Source: Alitta virens
Lineage: Eukaryota > Annelida > Polychaeta > Phyllodocida > Nereididae
Assembly (NCBI GenBank): GCA_932294295.1
Contig: OW028576.1
Span: 49,680,199 to 49,744,198 of the forward strand
Direction: 5' to 3'
DNA: 64,000 nt
Below, piece by piece: positions 36,931-49,139 of this stretch; positions within the stretch are counted from its first letter, which is position 1, and each line of letters starts with the position of its first letter. Both the position numbers and the translations under genes were made by a program. Under the pieces are notes generated by a model. That model was not told where the DNA came from. It ran no database searches and saw only the letters and a list, made by a program, of their open reading frames with translations.

Positions 36931-37060
36931 CATGGCCAAATGTGCAACGTGTTTTTCATGCACTTGGATAAGCACGTTTTCATTTTAATTTGGCAAAAAC
37001 CATGCGTTTTCAATGCATTTATCCTTCTCTTGGAAAACGCACGTGTCACATTTGGCCATG
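36931..37060. mobile_element. CATGGCCA-family MITE, copy 3 (in array unit 1)
   Basis: About 130 bp, preceded by TA; ends catggccaaatgtgcaacgt and cacatttggccatg. Central arms are shortened compared with the 12.8- and 18.4-kb copies. Confidence 0.8.
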
Positions 37061-38815
37061 CATGTAGTATAACTTTTTGCAATGTTTTAAACCAATAAGT
37101 ATCACACTTTTACTGTATTTTCTATTACTGATGAATTTACTAAATTTCCTAACTTTCAAGTTGAAATGATTATATTTTCATTCATGACTTTTGTTCTATT
37201 AAAGATATCAACATGATTTGAATTACAAATCTTGCCCAAATTATTAGCTTTTAAATGACAGTAGAAAAAAGGTATGCTACTGCATTTATTGAGACAACGG
37301 TCACCTAAATATTAACTTCCAAGAATTCCTATGAAAGCCATTCCAACCCTACATTGCTAATATAAATACACTAACCCAATGTTGGATTGGGTTCAAAGTC
37401 TGTCACTAGATGCAGTAGTTCAGACCAGTTTGTCCAGGTGTCGCTGCAGCATGTCTACTGGCCTGTGCTGTCCTCTCGTGCATTCAGACACACTCAGCCT
37501 AAGGATCACATTAAGTGAAAAAAATGATAGGGTCATCATTCAATTTGGAGGTAGAAGTACTTGAAATTATTAATCAATTAATGATGAACTATATCAAATT
37601 ATATAGGGAAATACCGAAACATCCATTATTTTCTGACAATATGCACTCAATGAATAAAAACAAAATACTAGCAGTATTACAAATGTATATAATTCTTATA
37701 AATAATCTTAAAAATCTTTGGAGTATATTTATATATTAAAAAAAAAACCAGGGGTCAACATTAAAATTTTTCAGTTGGGACCAGTTAAGCACATCAGGAA
37801 AGGCTCTCCTCCAGAATATAAATTTTTATATTAAGGTAACAAATAATGAATCTTCGAATACAAAAATTGAAAGCTAACAAGAGGCAATTGGTCAATGTGC
37901 TTTAACCAAAAAGAAAGAAAGAAAGAAAAAAAGACAATCAAAAATATTATAAACTTTTTCAGAGAGAGCTATGCTGACATTCAACAGTCCAAGTGGTTAT
38001 TCATCAGCAGATAATAGCACGGTCTGCTCTGGACAATCGTGATTTATTATATTTCGGTGTTAACCTGCTGTTGCCAGGTGAGTGCTGTTGATGCCAAAGA
38101 TCATACTGTGTGCAAGTAACTTTTACTTGGAGCTTGCTCCATAGGCCCAAGCTTGCTCAGATATGGGGGCCAAGAGGTCAAGATGAGGAGAGACCCGAGG
38201 GCATGCCCCAGCCCTAACGTATTTCCTTGACCCTAAAAACATAGGTGTTGGACACCAAAATCAAATTTGTAGCACCAAATAATAAGGAAGTTATAAGGCA
38301 TTTATTAGTAGTCTAGTGGCCATTTTGATTTTGTCCCATGAAACAAAAGTTTCCGCGAGGGTGCCAAAGTGGCACTTGCCTGCTCCGGACATGCTGGTGC
38401 CAGAATCCACCATAAAACGTCATACATAACACACTTGAGCCCAAATATCCCATTTGGCAACTGGACTGACACCCCTGAGTAGATTCAGTTTGACACTTTG
38501 TGGTGATAGGGTACCCTTCCCTACCCCTGGCAAGGGTGAGTTTACTCATCTACACAGGGGCATAACTCAGTAATGGGGCCATATGTGCCGTGACAGACAA
38601 AAATTATCAAAATTCAGGCGATTCATCTCCTCTTGTCATTCCATTGCCATTAACACCTCCCCCCTCCTTACCACACAAGGGGAGCTCCCCATAAGCGACA
38701 ACTGACTGTCTTTTGGGAGCTCCCTCCATGGTAAATTCATATGTAAAATCCTTCATTATTTTGATTTTATAATTGTTTTCTGTGAAAATAAAACTATCTT
38801 GATTATTATTTGATA

Positions 38816-38943
38816 CATAGCCAAATGTGCTATGCGCATTTTTCATGCATTTGGATGAACACATGGTTTTCACTTCATTTTAAATGGGCAAAAGCCATCG
38901 TTTATTCTTCTCATGGAAAACGCACGTGTCACATTTGCCCATG
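38816..38943. mobile_element. CATGGCCA-family MITE, copy 4 (in array unit 2)
   Basis: Same position in the array unit as copy 3, with more substitutions (catagccaaatgtgctatgc) and a deletion in the right arm. Confidence 0.75.
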
Positions 38944-40679
38944 TATGTAGTATAACTTTTTGCAATGTTTTAAACCAATAAGTATCACATTGTTACTGTA
39001 TTTTCTATTACTGACGAATTTACTAACTTCCTTAGTTTTTCAAATTGAAATGACTATATTTTCATTCATGATTTTTGTTCTATTAAAGATATCAACATGA
39101 TTTGCATTGCCCAAAGTATTGGCTTTTAAATGACGGTAAAACTGTTGCTGTTCTGCATTTATTGAGACAACTGTCACCTATAAACTTCCAAGAATTCCTA
39201 TGGAAGCCGTTTCAACCCTACATTGCTAATACACTAACCCAATGTTGGATTGGGTTCACAGTCTGTCACTAGATGCAGTAGTTCAGATCAGTTTGGCCAG
39301 GTGTCACTGCAGCATGTCTACTGGCCTGTGCTGCTGCCCTCTCGTGCATTCAGACGCACTCAGCCTAAGGATCACATTAAGTGAAAAAAATGATAGGGTC
39401 ATCATTCAATTTGGAGGTAGAAGTACTTGAAATCATTAATCAATTAATGATGAACTATATCAAATTATATAGGGAAATACCGAAACATCCATTATTTTCT
39501 GACAATATGCACTCAATGAATAATAACAAACTACTAGCAGTATTACAAATGTATATAATTCTTATAAATAATCTTAAAAATCTTTGGAGTATATTTATAT
39601 ATGAAAAAAAAAACCAGGGGTCAACATTAAAATTTTTCAGTTGGGACCAGTTAAGCACATCAGGAAAGGCTCTCCTCCAGAATATAAATTTTTATATTAA
39701 GGTAACAAATAATGAATCTTCGAATACAAAGATTGAAAGCTAACAAGAGGCAATTGGTCAATGTGCTTTAACCAAAAAGAAAGAAAGAAAGAAAAAAAGA
39801 CAATCAATAATATTATAAACTTTTTCAGAGAGAGCTATACTGATGTTCAACAGTCCAAGTGGTTATTCATCAGCAGATAATAGCACGGTCTGCTCTGGAC
39901 AATCGTGATTTATTATATTTCGGTGTTAACCTGCTGTTGCCAGGTGAGTGCTGTTGATGCCAAAAATCATACTGTGTGCAAGTAACTTTTACTTGGAGCT
40001 TGCTCCCAAGGCCCAAGCTTGCTCAGCTATGGGGGCCAAGAGATCAAGATGAGGAGAGACCCCGAGGGCATGCCCCAGCCCTAACATATTTCCTTGACCC
40101 TAAAAACATAGGTGTTGGACACCAAAATCAAATTTGTAGCACCAAATAATAAGGAAGTTATAAGGCATTTATTAGTAGTCTAGTGGCCATTTTGATTTTG
40201 TCCCATGAAACAAAAGTTTCCGCGAGGGTGCCAAAGTGACACTTGCCTGCTCCGGACATGCTGGTGCCAGAATCCACCATAAAACGTCATACATAACACA
40301 CTTGAGCCCAAATATCCCTTTTGGCAACTGGACTGACACCCCTGAATAGATTCAGTTTGACACTTTGTGGTGATAGGGTACCCTTCCCTGCTCCTGGCAA
40401 GGGTGGTTTTATTCATCTACACAGGGGCATATCTCAGTAATGGGGCCATATGTGCCGTGACAGACAAAAATTATCAAAATTCAGGCAATTCATCTCCTCT
40501 TGTCATTCCATTGCCATTTACACCTCCCCCCTCCTTACCACACAGGGAGCTCCCCATTAGCGAAACTGACTGTCTTTTGGGAGCTCCCTCAATGGTAAAT
40601 TCATATGTGAAATCCTTTATTATTTTGATTTTATAATTGTTTTCTGTGAAAATAAAACTATCTTGATTATGATTTGGTA

Positions 40680-40808
40680 CATAGCCAAAAGTGCTACATG
40701 CGTTTTTCATGCATTTGGATAAACACATGGTTTTCACCTCATTTTAATTAGGCAAAAACCATGCGTTTATCCTTCTCATGGAAAACGCACATGCCACATT
40801 TGCCCATG
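40680..40808. mobile_element. CATGGCCA-family MITE, copy 5 (in array unit 3)
   Basis: Same position in the third unit. The left end catagccaaa shares copy 4's change, so the unit order of descent can be read from the MITE. Confidence 0.75.
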
Positions 40809-41604
40809 CATGTAGTATAACTTTTTGCAATGTTTTAAACCAATAAGTATCACACTGTTACTGTATTTTCTATTACTGATGAATTTACTAAATTTCCTTA
40901 GTTTTTCAAGTTGAAATGATATATTTTCATTCATGATTTTTGTTCTATTAAAGATATCAACATGATTTGAATTACAAATCTTGCCCAAATTATAAGCTTT
41001 TAAATGACAGTAAAACTGCTGTACAGTTATTCACCTTTTAACTTGTGAAGAAAAAAGGTATGCTACTGCATTTATTGAGACAATGGTCGCCTAAATATAA
41101 ACAAGAATTCCTATGAAAGCCATTCCAACCCTACATTGCTTATGTATATACACTAACCCAATGTTGGATTGGGTTCAAAGTCTGTCACTAGATGCAGTAG
41201 TTCAGACCAGTTTGTCCAGGTGTCGCTGCAGCATGTCTACTGGCCTGTGCTGCTGCCCTCTCGTGCATTCAGACACACTCAGCCTAAGGATCACATTAAG
41301 TGCAAAAAATTATAGGGTCATCGTTCAATTTGGAGGTAGAAGTACTTAAAAATATTAATCAATTAATTATGAACTATATCAAATTATATAGGGAAATACA
41401 GAAACATCCATTGTTTTCTGACAGTATGCACTCAATGAATAATAACAACATACTAGCAGTATTACAATTTATATAATTCTTATGAATAATCTTAACAATA
41501 TTTTGAGTATATTTATATAAAAAGAAAACCAGGAGTCAACATTCAAATTTTCAGTTGGGATAGTTAAGCACATCAGGAAAGGCTGTCCTCCAGAATATAA
41601 ATTT

Positions 41605-43779
41605 AGCACATGGGGATGTAGCTGCTACCACCGCCGATAGACCCCAGTGGTTTCCATCCCAAATGTTCAAATTCACCAGATTATACTTCTGCTGGTGGTC
41701 CTGAATTACTTCAGGCTCTGATGATGATCTTTGTGTGGATCAGTATCTCACCAGGGTTCTAAGGAACCCCACTGATGATTATTCATCAGTTTGTGACTGC
41801 TCTAAATCTGCTTGCTGATAATAACCAGACATGTGGATGCCAAATGTTGTCAGCCAGATATAAAATGCCATACGTTACCTGGCCGAAAGAATTAATTACT
41901 ATGCACAACACAGACACAAGTCTTACCTGTTTAGTAAGGAGCAATTTCTTCCACAATTGACACTTGTCCTACATGACATGCTTTCTGTTGCATAAAAGCT
42001 TTGATGTACTCTTGTTTTCTTAGCCTAGTATTCTCCTGTACACTAGCTAGTCATACATATATCCATACCATAGTCAGACGTTAATGACCTTGTAGGTTAA
42101 AACGTCATTAACTTCAACTGCCCATAAAACTCTTACCATGAAGGGGGCTCCGAACTTTCAAGAGCAATATTTTCAGAAATAAATTTAGAAATAACATTAC
42201 TTCTTTCTCTGTGAGGTAATAGAATTATGACCAGTTGAATAAAAAACAAAAGGAAAAAAGAATACTAAGCCAATGAGCAATGAAACTTCATTTACTATTG
42301 AAAAATAGTAGTTAAACTTAAGATTTATAATACATTACTAGCAAAAATATTTTTTTTAGAATTCAGGCCTTCTCATATTGGTTGCCCTTCTAAACTCCTT
42401 CGCCATACATAATGTTCTTCGGGCAGAAAGCAATTTTCACTTGCCATTCGCTGTTTTGTGTCAAGGTCTGGTCCAATGCTGAGCATTGTCCTAGAGTAAC
42501 AACTGAATTTCGGTTGTCAAAAGGGAAATATCTCACCTACAGGAATGAGAATTATTCGACCCCCATGGAACTTGCATGAAAATGTGCCAACATTGCACAG
42601 GACATAAATAACAAATGCAATCATCACAATTTTTGAGGATGCGATATTGTGTCATGTTTTGGTAATTTTACTGCTGTTTTGCAACATGTATGTAATGTTA
42701 CATAACCTGTATACATATAAACTCCCACGCTTGCCATTTTTGAGGCATTGGGTTGCTATGGTTTGTGGGGCCATTGCTATTGTTGAATCCAGCTTTCTAT
42801 TCATCAAGACAATCTTTTCTAGTCATCACCTGGTTATTTATTATGAAAATATTGCAATATCATTAGCACTTTTACAATTCAAGCGACTGTAACACAGAAT
42901 ACGTTTCATGAAAATGGGCCATTTTTTTGCCTTCTCTGAATAGATAGTAATATTTAAGTGTATGTTTGGAAACTTTCACTTTTGATTTATTTATTGAGAA
43001 AGCAATAAGCAAAATTATAAAGTACAAGAACCAAAGTTTGACCTTTCAAGCATAATATGTAAATTTGATGTATTTTCACTGAATTTTATGTCACAACTGA
43101 AGTCCCTCGACTATTTCACCAGCCAGCTGCAATCTGCTAAAAATCATGTACAATGACCAATGCACATACAAAGTCTTATATATTCATATTTTAGGGTAGA
43201 GTTGTGATATAGTTAATATTTTCTTCATGTAGTACTACTGCATAACAGATGAAAAACAGCTTTAATATTTGCAAAATATCATGAATTATCACTTCAATCA
43301 TGTGTCATTCTTGTCCTGTGCAGAATTATAATTGACATATTTTGATCCAAAGTTCCAGGGGGTTGAATAATTCTGCTTTCAACTGTAGGTTATAAGTAAC
43401 AGGCTTATAGTTATATCGCGAGGATGGAGTTTCACTGACATTTTTGTTAGTTAAATCCCAAAGCTAAATGCAGATGGTCTTACTTAGATTCCACAGTGCA
43501 TATATGCTGATTTTGTTGATAGTTTAATTGTTAAAATCTCTTCTTATGCGAGAATAACACTGTTCTGTACCCATAAGAAGCTAACTAAAATTTGTGTTTT
43601 AATATTCCTTCAAAAAAAATAGAAGAGAGATCATGGAGGGGTATAAATAGACAATATAAATAATATTTCCATCCTACTGACCCAATTTAGAAAACAGAGA
43701 GGTATCATGGAGGGGTGTAACTAGACAATATAAATATGTGCATCCTAGCATTCCAATTATGAAAAATAGAGAGATATTT
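41605..43779. other. Intergenic stretch
   Basis: No supported gene. A ~60-bp direct duplication lies at 43630-43740 (gagagatcatggaggggtat and gagaggtatcatggaggggt, each followed by acaatataaata). Short open frames such as 42647-42892 are hydrophobic but without family resemblance. Confidence 0.5.
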
Positions 43780-44340
43780 TACACGGGTAAATCACGGTAT
43801 AAAAATCGTTTTTCAAGTGGTCCATTAAAAACAAGTATTATAAACAATAACATAAAATCATGTAAAGTACAATTTTGCCAGTTTTTTAAGCTCTCTGGCA
43901 GTAGATTCCAAAGCAACTGATGCTCTATATATAAAAGACCTTTTGTACATTTGAGTTTGACATTCTGATAATATGACATTTAATGAATTTGCCAGACGAG
44001 TATTAATTTCATAAATGTCGCATGCCATAACTACAGAATTGACTAGATGTTGAGGAGCATTTAAAATTAAACATATTAACTCAGAGGAAGTAGTCTATAC
44101 GTTCTCGTATGCTTTGCCATTTAAGCTGTTTTACAAGCTCGATACCTCTGGTATTGATAATATCAAAACAACCAGATATAATTCTTGCTGCCCTATTTTG
44201 AAGTCTCTGAATAGTATTAGCATTAGAATTTGAATAACCCCATAGATAAAATATGGTTTAACCATGAAAGCTTTCTTGCAATATTTTTAACAACTTCATG
44301 TACATATTTGTCAAATTTGATACCAGCATCAACGAGTACT
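43780..44340 (-). mobile_element. LINE 3' end, decayed
   Basis: Minus-strand conceptual translation gives pieces of the post-reverse-transcriptase C-terminus of a CR1/L2-type LINE: IIQRLQNRAARIISGCF-like near 44200, IELVKQLKWQSIRERIDY-like near 44120, then NVKLKCTKGLLYIEHQLLWN with LLPESLKNWQ near 43900. The pieces lie in different frames. It belongs to the same broad type as 15680-16222 but is a separate copy. Confidence 0.7.
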
Positions 44341-44515
44341 ATAATAAGACCCAATGGTTATGTGGTATATTTTGATATTCCCCACGAGTGGACAGATTGG
44401 CCAGGATTCACAAGTGGCGTTAGCCACGAGTGAATTCTGAAGCCAATCTGTCCACAAGTCAGGGAATATAAAAATGTACCACATAACCACTTGGGTCTTA
44501 TTTATACCCCACAAT
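44341..44515. mobile_element. Foldback element
   Basis: The left arm (aataagacccaatggttatg, tggtatattttgatattccc, gagtggacagattggc) pairs with the right arm (gccaatctgtccacaagtca, gggaatataaaaatgtacca, cataaccacttgggtcttatt). Arms are about 65 bp around a ~40-bp centre that itself contains inverted cacaagtggcgttagccacgag. It is non-coding. Confidence 0.85.
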
Positions 44516-44993
44516 ATTATCACTTTGCAAAAATGTGTTGTTGTTCAATAGCCTCATCATGTGGTACAGAAACATTTCATGAATATTAATCATGGCACTA
44601 GCCAATCAGAACCCTCCTAGGCCGCCAACACAGCGTCACTACGTCCTCGATTCAAACTGATTATTTGCCCATATGGGACTCAAACAACATGTTCTTTCCA
44701 ACTATGTTTTTTGCTTTTTAATTATATTTAAGTTTCAATGGCAATGAATTTTGTGGTGAGGCATTTTCTTTATCTACTAGGATAATTTATACATGTAATG
44801 CAACTGTACCTTGGTATGTCTGATAAATATTATTATCGAGAAATCGTTAACATTTATCACATACTTATCCTTCCCTCTCAGGTCAGCCATCATGGTGTGT
44901 AGTTACCCAGCATCCCACCAGGGGGCTTCTGCTATGTCATCTCTGCCACTTGCATACCCCAGCTTGACACCATTCTAACCTTAGCATGCTCTA
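44516..44993. other. Spacer before the 45-50 kb mobile locus
   Basis: Contains the common motif tagccaatcagaaccctcct near 44600. No gene is seen. Confidence 0.45.
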
Positions 44994-44994
44994 G

Positions 44995-45657
44995 AGTGAT
45001 CAAGATGATGAGAACAACAGTCAAGATGATAAAAATAACAGTCAAGCTGAAAAGATTTTGCTTCAACACTACCTATTGATGAATGGTAAATAACTCTATT
45101 CTTTTAAAATGCAATACACATACCCAAGCTATTCTAAAAATGCAATTATAATAACAAAATAATCAGAAGTCAAGCTTTTAATTCTCAGGTGCATCAATAC
45201 TGGAAATGCACTTTCAGCATGTGCTATTTAATTTAGGTGCTTCTGTGGATATTGTGAAGCCATGGCAACACCAACTGAAGATGTGTGCTGCCATTTTTAC
45301 CAACAAACTAGAGCAAGAATGTCAGTCTGTGAGTCAAGGGGGACTAGAATTTCAGACTCTAATGAAGGCAAGATCTGTTTTACAACCCTGGAAGAATCTA
45401 TATCATGCATTACCAGGCATCCAGGATTTCATGACTTGTGTCTTAGTCCTTGGGCCATGGAATATGAAGCATATGATTTTTCTGCAAGGCAAGGGAGGGT
45501 AAGTGATGACACCTGTCAATCAACTGATTCGTCATCTGGCCTACAGAAAATTTGTGGGGTGGATATTTGGCTCATTAGGAAAAGACAACCGAGTAGTCAT
45601 CCCTGCTTGCATAGTAATAACAACAGATACGTTGGATTTATTCAAACAGTCTATTAG
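44995..45657 (+). pseudogene. P2X7-ballast-like Cys-rich domain gene, frameshifted
   Basis: Exon-like 44995-45085 is acidic and Asn/Gln-rich (SQDDKNNSQAEKILLQHYLL) with donor gtaaat. The next exon reads CFCGYCEAMATPTEDVCCHF, ISCITRHPGFHDLCL, then in a shifted frame RHLAYRKFVGWIFGSLGKDN with RVVIPACIV, and back in the first frame RYVGFIQTVY and TAG. The Cys pairs, HPxF, RHxAYRxF, IPAC and YxGF landmarks are those of the zinc/GDP-binding C-terminal ballast domain of the P2X7 receptor, which in invertebrates occurs as a stand-alone multicopy family. No P2X channel segment is present. At least two frameshifts make this copy doubtful, one in a G-rich run near 45495. It converges on the transposase gene with 49 bp between stop codons. 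Confidence 0.75.
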
Positions 45658-45706
45658 CACAATGTAAAACAACAAGGAGAACTAAACAAGTACCGTTGGA
45701 CCACTG

Positions 45707-48308
45707 TTAGCAACTAAACCTGCTTTTCTTATATGAAATCAAATGGTGTTTGTTGTCTTCATCTTCCATGCTGTCAGCTAAAGATGATGGTTGACCTGAT
45801 GTGTCTAGGGCTGCTCCAGCTTGTGCATAGGTGGGATACTCCTGCCTGAGTTCCATCACGGCATCCCATAAGTCATCAACATAATCTAAAAAAATATATA
45901 CTATTTTTATAAGATTGGTAGATTATTAATCATTGCAAATTCACTGCAAAACTTGAGTCATTAATACTGACTGTATGTCATTGGCACTTTGATTTGCTTG
46001 AGTATCCCGGCACCATCTTTGTACTTGGGGAATGACACAGCCCACCGTTTTTCTCCTAAAGCTGTCACACTTTGGTTTCTGTTGCCATTTTCATTGAAAT
46101 GTAATGCAGCCAGTAATATTCTGTGAAAAGAAAGGAAACGTTGCAGAATGCAGAAGCTCTTTATTAATCAGGTGAGTACTTCAATATGCATTGTTCAAAT
46201 GAATGAATTACCTTGCTTTCATTTGACCATAGAAGAAATGGGTAGACTTAGGAGCAAAATAGCAAACAATTTTATGGAAAACCTCCACAAGCGAAGTTTG
46301 TTCAGCTGGTGACAGCTGCTTCACATCACTGAGCAATCGTTTGTCTGTGATAACATCTCCAATGGCTTGGAACCTATTTTAAAAAAAAACATTAAAAAAA
46401 CACATGGGCACACCAGTAGATCTATGTATTGCAGTGATTAAAATAAGGATGCAAAATTATTACATTTAATTGAATCAAACATGAATTCAAACGAAGATTA
46501 CCTTTGAGAATCCAAACTCGGTCAGACAAAGCATCATGAAGACATGTAGGAAACAAGGGATCCTCATGGCTGTGTACATTGGCAACATGGTTTGCCAGGA
46601 ACTTCCATTTGGCCAATGCCACAGAGCCATCCCCACCACTGGTAGAAGCACACCAGTACAGATGGTTCACTATAGTTGGGATCCACAGCTTGATTACCTC
46701 ATTTTCTTTCTTCTTGGCAGCAGCTTTTAGCTTTTTTTTAACACCTTTACAAAACAGAAATTACAGGTATGAGCATCATGTTAGGTAAACATTATGTGAA
46801 GTGCCACAGGGAACATTTTAGTGCATACCTTTTGCAACATGCCAGCAGTCAAAATAGTGAATTTTTGCAGGTTTCTTTGTCTGTAAATATTTGCTCACAC
46901 TTGACTTGTCAGTAATGATTCGTGACACTGTGGACCCATCTTCTTCCAGTCTGTTCAACCCCCTTTTTAAACCCTGAAGTTCCATTGCATCGGAACTAGT
47001 AGTTTCATTGCTCTGAAAACCAAAAATACATTTTGAAATTAGACACTTAATGTTTTTTTTTAATACATTACATCAATGAGGATGCATACCTGTACTAATT
47101 GCAGTTCAATAACTTTTTTCTCTCCACATCCATCAGCATGTAGGTGCCATACTTAGCAGAGTGGCCGGGTGAATCACAGCGACCATATCCACCGAGTTCC
47201 AAACTTGGTTTCATTAAGGACTTCAGTTGTTTCTGCCAAACATTATTAATTGCTGGAACCAGGTAACACCTTTGAATTAGGTTATAAGTCCTGATGGAAA
47301 TCGAATTGGTCTGAAGACAAAATAGTTTGTTTACATTATCCATTTTACACAATGTTGAGAAATACATTTAATTAGCAATGTAGATTAAAGTGAATATATT
47401 TTACCTTGCCATGGTGAAAGAAACTCAATAGCTTCCTAGGGCTACATCCAGAAAATAGACAGGCTGCCGCAATTCGAAGGTTGCCTTCAGCCATAGTTCC
47501 AAGAAGACTTTGAGACCACCACAATTTTTCCGTTTCACAAGATCTGCACAGCATTTGTATGAGAATTGCACTTCCACGTTTAGCTTTGATCCAGACTTTC
47601 ATGGTGTAGTTACAGATAAGGCATACTGACAGAAGCTTAAATAGCTGCACAGCAGATACCACATAGAGCCTCCCATCAGTCCCAGTCAGTTCTTCACTGA
47701 AATTACAAAGTATATAACTTTTGATTATCATCAATAATCGTTTGAATGAATTTTTCTGAGGAGATGCTATTTATGAAAATACCTGTCTGACAGTTCATCC
47801 TCAGGATCACTGTCAGATAGATGAATGAAGCTGTTCATCAGGGTTATAGTCTGGGTCATGTTCAGCATAGTCCATATCTTCTTCACTATAGTCTTCTTCA
47901 TCTTGGATGTTCTTTTCTGGTTGCAAGAAACTTACATTTGCAGAAAAGTCTGCTACTGTTGGTTGTACCAGAATTTTTTGTCTTTTTTCGGTACATCAGC
48001 CTGTATCCCTGTGGTTTGTGTTGTTGGTCTTTTTACAATCGAACACTGGCATGCAGCATCACTTACCTAGCAAAATAAAATCAAAAATAACTCCTAATTT
48101 TCAAAATTTTATATTTAAGTATAGTGCCCATACATTATATTGGAAATGCAATTTACCATAATCAGCTGTTCTGTTTGTGTTCCTGTGGTGGTGAAATGTG
48201 TGGATGTCGCTGGATCATCCATTGCCAAAGCATGTAATATGTCCAATGACTGAGCTGGTTTTTCCATGTTGTCAGCACTTGCACTCTGCTCAAGTTCTTT
48301 CATTGTCT
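45707..48308 (-). CDS. Kolobok-like DDE transposase, multi-exon, with indels
   Basis: Exons on minus: about 48308-48157 (TTGTQTEQLIM), 48070-47783 (acidic), 47696-47405 (VCLICNYTMKV, CRSCETEKLWWSQS, GNLRIAAACLFSGCSPRKLL), 47310-47090 (GYGRCDSPGHSAKYGTYMLM), 47012-46829 (SDAMELQGLKRGL, RIITDKSSVSKYL, YFDCWHVAKG), 46744-46502 (NHLYWCASTSGGDGS, FPTCLHDALSD), 46373-46212 (LSPAEQTSLVEVFHKIV, FAPKSTHFF), 46120-45972 (LAALHFNENGNR) and 45885-45707. GDGR/CDSPGHSA, ITDxxxxV and ExFH supply the likely D-D-E triad. I know this arrangement from a large fish/invertebrate family resembling Kolobok transposases; the superfamily call is tentative. One-base indels lie in A-runs near 47110 and 48000, and another near 46365. 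It may be a recent pseudogene or suffer homopolymer errors. The N-terminal DNA-binding domain (THAP in relatives) is not seen. Confidence 0.65.
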
Positions 48309-49139
48309 AAAAACATCCATACAGATACTATAACATTAATCTACACTAAAACTTATGGTATACAGGAACATGTTGATATTTAAGTTCAAGTAAAAAAAAA
48401 TTAAAATATCAAGATCACTTCAGATTTAAACATTCATTAAAGAATTACATGATATTAAACTGTGAAAAATGTATGCAATACCAGAATGCAATTTATATGA
48501 CAGGTATATGTTCAGTAACAAAATAGAAGTAATTTTTGTTAAGGATATTATGGTTAAAAATAAACATGGGACATGATGTAACATTACCTGGAGATTCAGA
48601 CGCTTCACAAATGCCAAACTCTTCCTCTGTGGTGCTTCCTACTTATCAGCTTCTTTGCTAATGGCTGTGCACAGCTTCATCATTTAATTCAAACTTACTG
48701 GCTTGTACTGCATTGCCAGTGCTTGTGAGGGTGAGGGAAACCCAGCTCTGTTGATCCATCCAATCCACTGACTTCTGAGATAAGGATCTCTTGGAAAAGA
48801 GTGCCAGTCACCTTATCCTTCTTGGATGAATTTGAGGTACATGCAACAACTTTGCAATACACCACTTCCAAAGCTGATAAACTTGACAACAATGTGAAAA
48901 CAAACACATGTGGGGCACTGACCTATATGGGCTTTGGCAGAGATGACGTTGCATCATGTGACTGGCCTACATTAGATCTCTGGGAATTTCAGTTATGTGA
49001 GCCTCTGAAAGTCTCACATGAAACTTCACTTTTCTTCACTATATGGGGATGGATGTCATTAAAACTGTTCCAGTCAGTTAAAGACACTACTAACTGAAAT
49101 CATGCAATTTGTAAGTCTTTGCATTGAAGTCGATGGGGG
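48309..49139. other. Spacer between transposase and recombinase relics
   Basis: A minus-strand exon-like stretch at about 48600-48655 (donor gtaatg at 48588) may be a 5' exon of the transposase gene, in either of two frames. The 98-codon plus frame at 48801-49097 has no recognised domain. Confidence 0.35.

Larger units (their letters stand above)
34900..41604. repeat. Three-copy tandem array of a ~1.87-kb unit
   Basis: The anchor ggtaacaaataatgaatctt starts at 34901, 37835 and 39701, so copies 2-3 are 1,866 bp apart. Copy 1 is longer because it holds about 1,034 bp (35297-36330) absent from the others. Each unit contains, in order, an (aaag)n tract, a tcatcagcagataatagcac segment, a ~240-bp block with gccaaagtggcac, a decayed CATGGCCA MITE and a block ending aggctctcctccagaatata. 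The array ends near 41604. A diverged piece of the unit lies at 53495-53605. The open frames in it are repeated shadows with no recognised domain. Confidence 0.92.

Noticed and set aside
36421..40416. Recurring 78-codon minus frames (TLARGREGYPITTKCQTES)
   Set aside because: They occur once per tandem unit with no domain and accumulate changes without codon bias; repeated shadows.
45206..45502. 98-codon plus frame starting MHFQHVLFNLGASVD
   Set aside because: The overlapping frame carries the CFCGYCEAM and CCHF landmarks, so this one is its shadow apart from a possible shared exon start.
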